Below, piece by piece: positions 35,597 through 42,845 of a stretch of 64,000 nt of DNA. Every line of letters starts with the position of its first letter. The first letter of the stretch is position 1. Source of the stretch: Amycolatopsis alba DSM 44262. Its GTDB lineage: Bacteria; Actinomycetota; Actinomycetes; Mycobacteriales; Pseudonocardiaceae. The notes under the pieces were generated by a model that saw nothing but the letters and a program-made list of their open reading frames with translations, was not told where the DNA came from and made no database searches. The stretch is taken from positions 8,579,605 to 8,643,604 of the forward strand of contig NZ_KB913032.1 in assembly GCF_000384215.1 (NCBI RefSeq), in the 5' to 3' direction. The position numbers were made by a program, and so were the translations under genes.

Positions 35597-37165
35597 TCAG
35601 GAAGAGCGCGGGGTCACGAACGTGTCGTTGATGACGTAGCCGTCGAGGCCGTACGTCTCCCCGTACTCGATGAGATCACTGGTGCGGTTGAGGAAACCGC
35701 GGCCGTTGTTGTTCAGCGAGGTGTTGCACAGCACGCTGAACCCGGTCTGCTCGCGGAACGCCTCGAGCAGGTCGGTGATGCCTGCGTTGCGTTCCCGCGT
35801 CACCGTCTGGGTGCGCGCTGTCCCGTCGACGTGCGTGATGGCCTTCAGCTCGTCGGAAGTGACGTGGTTGAAGTACAGCATGTACGGGTCCTGCACCGAG
35901 CCGACGAACCACTTCGGGGCGTCGGACTCCAGCGCGATCGGGGCGATCGGCCGGTATTCCTCACGGCGCTTGATCTTGTTGAGCCGCACGGTGGTGTCCA
36001 CGGTGAACGGCGCGGCCAGGATCGACCGGTTGCCCAGCGCCCGCGGGCCCATCTCGTACCGGCCGCGCGCCCAGCCGATGATGTTGCCGTCCTTGATGTA
36101 CTTCGCGACCTCGCTCGCCACGAGCGGCCGGGTCTCGTACTTGGCCGGGTCCGGGATGACGTCTTCGACGAAGCCCTCTCCCGCGTAGACGTCCCAATCG
36201 ATGGTCGCCTGTCCGGTGTAGAACCATTGCGCGTCGATGGCGGTGCCCAGCGCGGAACCGCTGTCGTTGGGGCACGGCGGCACGAACACCGACGAGAACA
36301 GGCCGCTCTCGCGCCACAACCGGTTCCAGTCGCAGTTCAGGCCGCAACCGCCGGAGATCAGCAGCGGCAGGCCTTCGGTCAGGTTCTTCTCCGCGTAGTC
36401 GTGGAACCGGTTGAAGATCGCCTGCGAATGCTTCGCCGCGGCGTTGCGGTATTCCTGTGACCAGACGCCCGCGTTGTACAGATGGGACCAGGACATCTCC
36501 TCTTTGGACAGACCGAGGATGATGCCGTCGCGGTCGAGGATGAAGTCGATGGTCTTCTGCTCGTCCGGGGTGAGCGGACCCGGTTCGGCGAATCCGGTCA
36601 GCGCCATCTGCTTGCCGGCGTCGTTGAACCGGAACTTCCCCTTGCCGAGCGGGAAACCAGGGTCCGCCAGCGCGAAAAGATACGCGTACTTCGCGCCGGG
36701 GTCGGCCAGCACATGCTTCAGGTGGGTGGCCTCACCGCGTTCGTCGATCCGGTAGAAGTCCCCGATGTTCCCTTCCCACACCAGGGAGTAGTACGCCTGG
36801 CCGGGGGCGGCCGGGGCCATCCCGAGGGAGGTGTAGATATGCGAGCGCTCGTGGGTGGAGGAGAAGTAGCGCACGTCCTTGCCGAAGAACTTGCCCGCTT
36901 CGTCGGAGATCGCGCCTTCGCCGACACCGAAGTATCCGGTGCGGGAAGGGGGTTCCACCGAGAACTCGCCCTTGACCCAGCCACCGAGCGCGACCACGTC
37001 GGGCTGCTTGTCGAGCATGCCCGCAGCGCGCGCCATCAGCTCGCCGGTGATCCGGTCGTAGCGCGGGTAGTTGTCCTTTTCCGACTCCAGCGCGAACAGC
37101 AGCTTGCCGTCCTCGATGGCCACGATCCCGCCATCGTGGCCCTCTTTCATCGACAGAATCAGCAT
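35597..37165 (-). CDS. O-carbamoyltransferase (NodU/CmcH family)
   Basis: 522 residues, slightly shorter than typical NodU/TobZ proteins (about 560-600) but with both parts: an N-terminal Kae1-like ATPase domain (MLILSMKEGHDGGIVAIEDG; metal-binding His in STHERSHIYTSLGMAP; PLLISGGCGLNCDWN) and a C-terminal YrdC-like domain (VGSVQDPYMLYFNHVTSD, SVLCNTSLNNNGRGF). These enzymes transfer carbamoyl from carbamoyl phosphate to a hydroxyl through carbamoyl-AMP. It is the first gene of the left operon, 57 bases downstream of the bipartite promoter element at 37222. It predicts an O-carbamoyl group in the product. Confidence 0.9.
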   Translation of the reverse strand: MLILSMKEGHDGGIVAIEDGKLLFALESEKDNYPRYDRITGELMARAAGMLDKQPDVVALGGWVKGEFSVEPPSRTGYFGVGEGAISDEAGKFFGKDVRYFSSTHERSHIYTSLGMAPAAPGQAYYSLVWEGNIGDFYRIDERGEATHLKHVLADPGAKYAYLFALADPGFPLGKGKFRFNDAGKQMALTGFAEPGPLTPDEQKTIDFILDRDGIILGLSKEEMSWSHLYNAGVWSQEYRNAAAKHSQAIFNRFHDYAEKNLTEGLPLLISGGCGLNCDWNRLWRESGLFSSVFVPPCPNDSGSALGTAIDAQWFYTGQATIDWDVYAGEGFVEDVIPDPAKYETRPLVASEVAKYIKDGNIIGWARGRYEMGPRALGNRSILAAPFTVDTTVRLNKIKRREEYRPIAPIALESDAPKWFVGSVQDPYMLYFNHVTSDELKAITHVDGTARTQTVTRERNAGITDLLEAFREQTGFSVLCNTSLNNNGRGFLNRTSDLIEYGETYGLDGYVINDTFVTPRSS

Positions 37166-37221
37166 TGTGTCACCGAATTTCGCTCGCCTTCATTCGTCGA
37201 TTCATTCAAGCCGCGCGGCCC

Positions 37222-37257
37222 GTTGACCGGAAGCGCCGCGCGGCTCGAACAATCAAC
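37222..37257 (-). promoter_or_regulatory. cluster promoter/operator element, copy 1
   Basis: Plus-strand GTTGACCGGAA, 14 bases, GAACAATCAAC. Both blocks are identical to those at 53637-53673, and both sites lie 56-57 bases upstream of a minus-strand operon start. The outer GTTGA/TCAAC bases form an inverted repeat. It overlaps the stop codon of the regulator gene, so the regulator's 3' end carries the promoter of the next operon. Confidence 0.65.
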
Positions 37258-38719
37258 CTTCCGACGAGCCGCCCGGCAGGGTGCGCACAGCCTCGTGGCG
37301 CAGCGATTCGAACGCGTTCTTCCGTGCCCGGCGGCCGACCATCGGGACGGCGGCGGCGAGCGGGTTCGGCTCCCGTTGCCGCTCGGCGGCGAACGCGCTG
37401 ACCAAACGGGACACCGCATAGCGGCCCGCGACGTTGGCGCGCTGGAGAAGTCCCGCGTCCACGACGGACTCGAGGAGCTCGTCGGCGGTCTCGATCATGA
37501 TGCCCATCGCCGCCGCGACACCGATCGACGTCGTCCAGCCCGCCCCGCTCTGCCCGAAGTGGTGGATCGCCTCCCGTCCGGCGGGCGACAGCTGTTCGTA
37601 CGCCGCCGTGAACCGGTCACGGACGTTGACGTCACCCACGCTGAGGCTGTCCATGAGCCGTTCACGATCGGCGAGCCGCCCCGCCGTGTACGCGATCGCC
37701 CATTCCGGGCGCGCGGCGATCTTGCGGCCGACGATGTTGACCGCCAGCGGGAGATCACCGCAGAGTTCGGCGATCGAATCGGTGGCGTCGTGCTCCGCCC
37801 GCACCCGGCCCGGACCGGCGATCCGGCCGATCAACGCCAGCGATTCCTTACGGGAGAACGTGTTCAACTCGATACGGTTCGTGTCCTCCAGCCCGAGCAG
37901 CCGGGCGCGGCTGGTCACCACGACCTGGCTGTGCGGGGCCTGGCCCAGCAGCGGCCGCACCTGTCCCTCGTCGTTGACACCCGCCAGGAGTACGAACAAC
38001 CGGCGTTCCGCCAGCAGGGACCGGTACAGCCCGATCCGCTGCATCGGATCGTCGGGCACGAGATGCGCCGGCACGCCGAGCGCGCGCAGGAAGCCACGCA
38101 CGATCCCGTTGGCCGACCGGCCGCCGGTGCCGCTGTTGCTCAGATCGGCGTAGAGCTGCCCGTCCGGGAAGTCCGCCGCCACCTCTTCGGCGAGCCTCAG
38201 CGCGAAGGCCGTTTTACCCACACCGATCGGACCACTGACGAGCAGCGGCGCTTTGACCTGACCGGTCGCCCCGATCATCTCGGCGGCGTCGGTCAAATCC
38301 TTTTCCCGGCCCACGAAAGTCCTCGATCCCATGGGCAGCTGGGCCGGACGGGCGAGATGGATGACGCCGGATGCGAGCGCGTGCGCGCCGTCCGCCGGTA
38401 TCTCGGCCTGCGCCGGCGTGGGCGCGCGTTCCTCGCGGACCTCGACGCCGCCCCCTGTTTGCCCGGCGACACTCCGCCAGCGCCGCTCCCACGCTGCCCG
38501 GTCTCCCCCGCACGCGGAGACGAACGCCAGTGTCACGGCGAGGGTGGGCAGCCGGTGGCCGCTGGCCGCGCTGGACAGCACGGAAGGTGCGAACAGCGCC
38601 GTCCTCGCGAGTTCCCGGTAACTCGGGTTTCCCGCCCGGTTCCTCAAAACGCGCAGATCATGAGCGAATGCGGCGATCGGACCAGTGGAGCCGTCCAACG
38701 GTCGCTCGGGTCTGCCCAT
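37253..38719 (-). CDS. HTH-NB-ARC cluster regulator
   Basis: 488 residues from ATG 38719 (GGAGGAGAAGGC upstream). An XRE-like helix-turn-helix at about 20-75 (NPSYRELARTALFAPSVLSS, then ASGHRLPTLAVTLAFVSAC), a linker, then an NB-ARC NTPase with TFVGREKDLTDAAEM, P-loop GPIGVGKTAFAL (about 190), sensor VVVTSRARLLGL and GLPL-like LCGDLPLAVNIVGR. It ends after the winged-helix region without TPRs. Located between the two biosynthetic operons and on the same strand, it is the only cluster-situated regulator and the natural candidate to bind the duplicated bipartite element. Confidence 0.85.
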   Translation of the reverse strand: MGRPERPLDGSTGPIAAFAHDLRVLRNRAGNPSYRELARTALFAPSVLSSAASGHRLPTLAVTLAFVSACGGDRAAWERRWRSVAGQTGGGVEVREERAPTPAQAEIPADGAHALASGVIHLARPAQLPMGSRTFVGREKDLTDAAEMIGATGQVKAPLLVSGPIGVGKTAFALRLAEEVAADFPDGQLYADLSNSGTGGRSANGIVRGFLRALGVPAHLVPDDPMQRIGLYRSLLAERRLFVLLAGVNDEGQVRPLLGQAPHSQVVVTSRARLLGLEDTNRIELNTFSRKESLALIGRIAGPGRVRAEHDATDSIAELCGDLPLAVNIVGRKIAARPEWAIAYTAGRLADRERLMDSLSVGDVNVRDRFTAAYEQLSPAGREAIHHFGQSGAGWTTSIGVAAAMGIMIETADELLESVVDAGLLQRANVAGRYAVSRLVSAFAAERQREPNPLAAAVPMVGRRARKNAFESLRHEAVRTLPGGSSEG

Positions 38720-38849
38720 GCCTTCTCCTCCCCTGGATGGGGTAACGCGATCGCACTGCGTAACCGCCATCCTCGTGGCCTTCCTGGCCACAACCCTAAA
38801 GGACCAATGAACCATGCAGCAGATACAAATAGGTGACTCAATGTACAAA

Positions 38850-38864
38850 GTCCAATAGTTGGAC
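38850..38864. promoter_or_regulatory. short palindrome in divergent promoter region
   Basis: GTCCAA-TAG-TTGGAC, a perfect 6-base inverted repeat in an unusually AT-rich stretch between the regulator (38719, minus) and the gene at 38907 (plus). Could be an operator; the binder is unknown. Confidence 0.35.
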
Positions 38865-38906
38865 GCGGAAATTCACCCCCTTGGTGGCACCGGATAGGGT
38901 GCGCCC

Positions 38907-39614
38907 ATGTCTGGCCCCCTGCCCCCGCTCGCCGAACTGCGGCGCGCCGCCGAAGTGTTCAACGGCTTCGCGAATGCCGACACCTCATGGCTCCGCCTTC
39001 TGGCGGCCACGTCCGATGAAAACGGGCTCTCCGCGATCGACCTGTCACAGGCCGCACATCGCACCATTCTTCTGCGCTGGCTGAACTCGTGGGGCTGCCG
39101 CATCCGGTACCCGCGCGAGGGTGAGCCCGCCCCGTTCGACGACGGGATCAAGACCTGGTGGGAGACCTGGGGCGCCGGACTGCCCACTGTCGACCTCGTC
39201 CACCTGACGGACGCGGGCATCGACGCGACCGCGAAGGCGTACGCGGACCTCTCGGCCGTCGTCGTCTCAGCTGGACGGACGAGGCGCACGCTGGGCCCGA
39301 CCGCCGCAGCCAAAGCCCTGTATGCGTTGCGGCCCAACACGATCATGCCGTGGGATGCCGCCATCGCGGCCACCCTCCACGGCGCCCGCGACGGCGCCGC
39401 GTTCGGCGAGCATCTGCGGCTCGGCCGCGAGTGGGCCGCCGCGGTGATCGCGGAGGCGGGTGCCGACGGGGAGAAGATCCCTGCCCTCGTGGGCAGGCCC
39501 GTGTCACTGGCGAAGGTCCTCGACGAATACCTTTACGTCGCCTTCACCATGGGCGCCAAGGGTGACTGGGGAACAGACAGCGGAGAATGGTGGAAAAATG
39601 GCAACCGGGGATGA
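38907..39614 (+). CDS. hypothetical protein
   Basis: 235 residues, not assigned. Strong codon bias supports coding. Contains RTLGPTAAAKALYALRPNTIMPWDAAIAATLHG, reminiscent of the helix-rich interior of uncharacterised actinobacterial proteins that decide compatibility or bind DNA, but no catalytic motif is visible. It is on the plus strand, opposite to the biosynthetic genes around it, and its end overlaps the next gene by 17 bases. Probably not biosynthetic. Confidence 0.7.
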   Translation: MSGPLPPLAELRRAAEVFNGFANADTSWLRLLAATSDENGLSAIDLSQAAHRTILLRWLNSWGCRIRYPREGEPAPFDDGIKTWWETWGAGLPTVDLVHLTDAGIDATAKAYADLSAVVVSAGRTRRTLGPTAAAKALYALRPNTIMPWDAAIAATLHGARDGAAFGEHLRLGREWAAAVIAEAGADGEKIPALVGRPVSLAKVLDEYLYVAFTMGAKGDWGTDSGEWWKNGNRG

Positions 39615-39948
39615 CGTCAGGCGGATCACTTCGGAGCTGCCCCGCGCCTATGAGGCGCTGGTCCGGGACCGGCCGAAGTTCCGCGTGGGGCGAATCGTGT
39701 TCCTTTCACTCTCGCCCGACGAAACCGAGATGGGATTCGGCTATCCCAAAGAAGAGCGGGAAGCGCTGGTGGCGGGCGAGCCGGACAAGTTCATGATGCC
39801 GATTCCGTCCGATATGCGCTATCAGTGGGCTCGCGCCCGGCTGTCCGCGCTCGATTACGAGGAGTTACGAGAGCTGATCGTCGACTCGTGGCGAATGTGC
39901 GTGCCGAAGAAGGTCTGGGCGGAATACCTGGAAAAGAACCCGCACTGA
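39598..39948 (+). CDS. MmcQ/YjbR-like protein
   Basis: 116 residues from ATG 39598, overlapping the preceding gene's end. MmcQ/YjbR (DUF419) double-wing fold: ELPRAYEALVRDRPKFRVGRIVFLSL, FGYPKEEREALV, MRYQWARARLSALDYEELRELIVDSWRMCVPKKV with the conserved terminal W-x-M-x-x-P-K. Function of the family is unclear (possible DNA-binding). It forms a two-gene plus-strand unit that interrupts the biosynthetic cluster. Confidence 0.82.
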   Translation: MATGDDVRRITSELPRAYEALVRDRPKFRVGRIVFLSLSPDETEMGFGYPKEEREALVAGEPDKFMMPIPSDMRYQWARARLSALDYEELRELIVDSWRMCVPKKVWAEYLEKNPH

Positions 39949-40078
39949 GTTACTCCTTTCGGCGTGCGCCATTCGGCCCCGTCAGCTGCCCTTTTCGGTC
40001 CCGTGAATTGCCTTTCAAGCGATAGAAACGGCCCGTTCACGACAAACCACACCCCGCCGCCACGTGATCGAGGACGTA

Positions 40079-40193
40079 ACTCGCGTGCTTGGGGCCGGAT
40101 CTCGCGTGACTGGAGGCCGCACTCGGGTGTGCGGCCTCTGATCACGCGAGTTACGCCTTCAAACACGCGAGTTCCGGCTCTGATCACGCGAGT
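40079..40193. repeat. symmetric 21-bp-period array of a 9-bp motif
   Basis: Three direct copies of ACTCGCGTG (at 40079, 40100 with T for A, and 40121 with one G) followed by three inverted copies CACGCGAGT (at 40143, 40164, 40185). Copies on each side are exactly 21 bases apart, and every pair is symmetric about the same point (start plus end always 80272). The 12-base spacers are only partly conserved (GCCGGA). It lies in the non-coding gap between convergent genes. Confidence 0.85.
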
Positions 40194-40205
40194 GCCGAGG
40201 CCCAG

Positions 40206-40260
40206 GTACGTGAAGGCCCCCTTCCTTGCGCCTGGCGCAGTGAAGGGGGCCTTCATGTAC
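40206..40260. terminator. hairpin terminator between convergent genes
   Basis: GTACGTGAAGGCCCCCTTC pairs with GAAGGGGGCCTTCATGTAC (one mismatch) around a GC loop. It sits 14 bases past the stop of the last gene of the right operon and past the MmcQ gene on the other strand, so it can stop both. Related in sequence to the hairpin at 29748-29800. Confidence 0.75.
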
Positions 40261-40273
40261 TTCAAGCCAGGCG

Positions 40274-40603
40274 CTACTCGGCGACCTCTTCGATCGCCGA
40301 GGTACCGCGCGAGCCGGGAGTCCCGTACCGCTCCCACACCTCGTTCAGCCGGATCCGCCCGTCCGGCAGGAACTCCGGGGTGTTCGTGCTGTGCCCCGAG
40401 ATCACCTGGCCGCTGGCCAGCACCATCGTGTAGGCCATGTCGATCGTCCCGTCCTCGCCGCACTTCCCGGTGAGCGAACCGAGCCGGACGCCGCCGCCGG
40501 TCAGCTCGGCCCACACCAGGTCGTCCTTTTGCCGGTACAGGGTGACCGGCGCGTCCGGGTCGGTGCTGACCTTGCGGAAGCGTTTCCCGTCGTAGTTGAT
40601 CAT
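40274..40603 (-). CDS. small conserved protein, often labelled N-acetylglutamate synthase-like
   Basis: 109 residues: MINYDGKRFRKVSTDPDAPV, LYRQKDDLVWAELTGGGVRLG, EFLPDGRIRLNEVWERYG. A small beta-barrel-type protein; homologues are often called n-acetylglutamate synthase without evidence, and it lacks a GNAT core. Its ATG overlaps the stop of the flavoprotein gene (ATGA), so it is the last member of the right biosynthetic operon. Could be a lipocalin-like binding protein or shield a labile intermediate; the role is unknown. Confidence 0.7.
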   Translation of the reverse strand: MINYDGKRFRKVSTDPDAPVTLYRQKDDLVWAELTGGGVRLGSLTGKCGEDGTIDMAYTMVLASGQVISGHSTNTPEFLPDGRIRLNEVWERYGTPGSRGTSAIEEVAE

Positions 40604-41853
40604 CCGTGCTGCTCCGTCCGTGCCGAAGAACCAGGGAACCAGAGGTCGTCCGAGGTGAGATCCGCGAGGTCGTACTTCCCGAGCGCGCTGGTGAGCAGCC
40701 GCAGTTCGAGTTCGAGGCAGCGCACCAGCCGCACGAGGCCTTCGGTCGCGTCCTCGTCGACGGCGAGCAGCGCGGCCCGGCCGAGGCCGACCGCGGAAGC
40801 GCCCATGGCCAGGCACTTCAGCGCGCGGGCGCCTTCCCAGACCCGCCCCGACACCAGCAGCGACGCGTCGTGCTTGCCGACCCGGCGCAGGCATTCCACC
40901 AGCGGCAATCCCACCTGGTCGAGGAACACCGACGGTGCCCAGCCGGTGCCGCCCTCGGCGCCGTCCACGGTGACGGCGTCCGCTCCCGCCGCCCACGCGA
41001 CCTGCGCCGCCTCGCCGACGTCGCGGCCCGGATGCAGCTTCACCCAGGCGCGGGAGCGCGGGTAGTTGTTGCGCATCAAGTGGATCTGCTGGCGCAGGAT
41101 CTCCCCGGTGAACGTGCCGGGACTACTGGAGCGCAGCACCATGGCCGTGTCCGTGCCGAAGGTTTCGTCCACTGTGTACTGTTCGGCGATCTCGCCCGCG
41201 GCCGTGCGCGAGAGCACGGTCATCCCGCCGAGCCCCGGCTTGGCGCCCTGGCCGACCTTGAGCTCGAACGCCAGCCGCCCGGTTTCCAGCAGTTTCGTCG
41301 CGGACGGGTCGCTGTAGACGAGGTTCCACACCTCCGCGTCGGCGTCTTCGGTGCTCTGCTGCACAACGACGCCGCCCAGCCCGTCCGGCACCGCGCCGGC
41401 GTACGCCCGGATCCGGCCGAGCAGGCCGTCTTCGGCGCTTTCGCCCATCCGGCCGTAGCCGTGCATGGGCACGACGTTCTCGCCGATCACCATCGGCATC
41501 CCGAGCCTGCCCGCCTGCTCGCTCGCGGCGATCCCGAGACCGCTGCCCGCCACCTGCGTGGACCCGAACGCGCACAGGAACACCGGCGACGGAGCGGTGA
41601 AGCCACCGAGGACCGTCGAGAGCCCGACGTCGCCGTAGACCGGTTCGCGCGCGAGGTCGAACATCTTCTCCAGCCGCCTGGGGACGAACACCGGCGGCAC
41701 GATCCGCGCGCGGTCGAGTTCGTCGCCACCCGAGTCGACGTCCGCGCCGAACAACGAGCGGCCGTATCCCCCGACGTCGGGGAAGATCGCCGCGCTGCCT
41801 TCCCGCGCCCGTGCGCGGATCGCGTCTTCGGGAAGCTGCCGCGCGGTGATCAC
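40600..41853 (-). CDS. glutamate-synthase-like FMN enzyme (stand-alone GltB core)
   Basis: 417 residues from GTG 41853 (GTGA overlap with the upstream stop). Matches only the FMN/2-iminoglutarate domain of glutamate synthase: GGFTAPSPVFLCAFGSTQVAG, PMVIGENVVPMHGYGRM, FELKVGQGAKPGLGG, WVKLHPGRDVGEAAQVAWAAG, VDGAEGGTGWAPSVF and phosphate-binding SGRVWEGARALKCLAMGASAVGLG. The glutaminase and most C-terminal parts of GltB are missing. Stand-alone versions are flavin enzymes of varied chemistry. Its coupling to an AsnRS-like enzyme and glutamate mutase suggests action on a glutamate- or methylaspartate-derived intermediate; the exact reaction is unknown. Confidence 0.82.
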   Translation of the reverse strand: MITARQLPEDAIRARAREGSAAIFPDVGGYGRSLFGADVDSGGDELDRARIVPPVFVPRRLEKMFDLAREPVYGDVGLSTVLGGFTAPSPVFLCAFGSTQVAGSGLGIAASEQAGRLGMPMVIGENVVPMHGYGRMGESAEDGLLGRIRAYAGAVPDGLGGVVVQQSTEDADAEVWNLVYSDPSATKLLETGRLAFELKVGQGAKPGLGGMTVLSRTAAGEIAEQYTVDETFGTDTAMVLRSSSPGTFTGEILRQQIHLMRNNYPRSRAWVKLHPGRDVGEAAQVAWAAGADAVTVDGAEGGTGWAPSVFLDQVGLPLVECLRRVGKHDASLLVSGRVWEGARALKCLAMGASAVGLGRAALLAVDEDATEGLVRLVRCLELELRLLTSALGKYDLADLTSDDLWFPGSSARTEQHG

Positions 41854-42845
41854 GGCGTCGCGATCCCAGGCAGCTTCGGGTACGCGTTCGCCTGCCAGAC
41901 CGCGTCCAGCCCGGCGAGGTAACGCGTCACCCGCTCCAGCCCCATCCCGAAGCCCGCGCTCGGCGGCAGTCCCTCGCGCGCGAGATCGAGGTACCAGGCG
42001 TACTTCGCCGGGTTCTCCCCCGTCTCCCGCATCCGTTCGATCAGCCGGCGGTACTCGTGCGTGCGCTCACCACCGCTGCAGAGCTCTCCGAACCCTTCCG
42101 CGGCGACGAGGTCGAAGTTCCGCAGCACCCCCGGCTCGGTGCTCGACTCGCCGTCGGTGAACCCGCGCGAGCCCTTCGGGTAGTCGACGATGAAGAACGG
42201 CCGGTTCGTCTGCTCGGAGATGATCCGCTCGCCCTGCCAGTCGATCTCCGCGTCGGCGCTCTGCCCGTGCCTCAGCCCCTGCAACCGCGACACCGCCTCG
42301 CGGTGCGTCATCCGCTCGAAGTCCTCCTCCAGCAACGCCGTGAACGCGTCCTGGTCGCGGCCGAGCGTCGCCAGGTCCACTTTGGACTCTCGCAGCGTGT
42401 ACGTGACCACGTGCCGGAGCAGGCCCTGCGCCAGGTCCAGCACGTCCTCACGGCTCGCACGGGCCACCTCGACGTCGATCTGCGTGAACTCCACCAGATG
42501 CCGTCCGGTGGTCGAGGTCTCCAGCGGCTCCAGCCGCACGTTCGGAGCGACGTAGAAGATCTTGTCGAACGCGAGCAGCGACGCCTGCTTGTACAGGATG
42601 ACACTGGTCATCATCTTGTACTTGTGCCCGTAGTAGTCGACGTCGACCTGTTTGGCGCCGCGGCAGCCGGGGTCGGTGACCGGCCCGATCATCGGCGGCT
42701 GGAGCTCCACGAACCCGTTCATGCCCAGGTACTCGCGGGTGCCCGCGGTGATGCTGTTCTGGATGCGCAACGCCGCCTGCGTCACCGGTGACGTCAGATG
42801 CTCGCGGGTGCCCGGCGGCAGTGCCGTTGGCGATGTACCGGTCAT
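41850..42845 (-). CDS. AsnRS-like catalytic core (asparagine-synthetase-type, no anticodon domain)
   Basis: 331 residues, a class IIb aminoacyl-tRNA synthetase core without the N-terminal anticodon-binding barrel. Motif 2 region: FYVAPNVRLEPLETSTTGRH then LVEFTQIDVEVA; motif 3: GFGMGLERVTRYL; also GSRGFTDGESS and FDLVAAEGFGELCSGGERTHEY. Archaeal AsnRS paralogues of this form are asparagine synthetases that adenylate Asp. In this operon it lies directly after glutamate mutase (ATGA overlaps on both sides), so adenylation of 3-methylaspartate, followed by attack of ammonia or of a hydrazine, is the attractive inference. Confidence 0.85.
   Translation of the reverse strand: MTGTSPTALPPGTREHLTSPVTQAALRIQNSITAGTREYLGMNGFVELQPPMIGPVTDPGCRGAKQVDVDYYGHKYKMMTSVILYKQASLLAFDKIFYVAPNVRLEPLETSTTGRHLVEFTQIDVEVARASREDVLDLAQGLLRHVVTYTLRESKVDLATLGRDQDAFTALLEEDFERMTHREAVSRLQGLRHGQSADAEIDWQGERIISEQTNRPFFIVDYPKGSRGFTDGESSTEPGVLRNFDLVAAEGFGELCSGGERTHEYRRLIERMRETGENPAKYAWYLDLAREGLPPSAGFGMGLERVTRYLAGLDAVWQANAYPKLPGIATP

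Noticed and set aside
36482..38836. Long plus-strand open frame (784 codons) opposite the regulator and carbamoyltransferase
   Set aside because: Mirror of two well-supported minus-strand genes; high GC leaves antisense frames open, and the translation is Arg/Asp/His-rich without any domain.
40079..40193. CRISPR array
   Set aside because: Repeats are only 9 bases with 12-base partly conserved spacers, half are inverted, and no cas genes are near.
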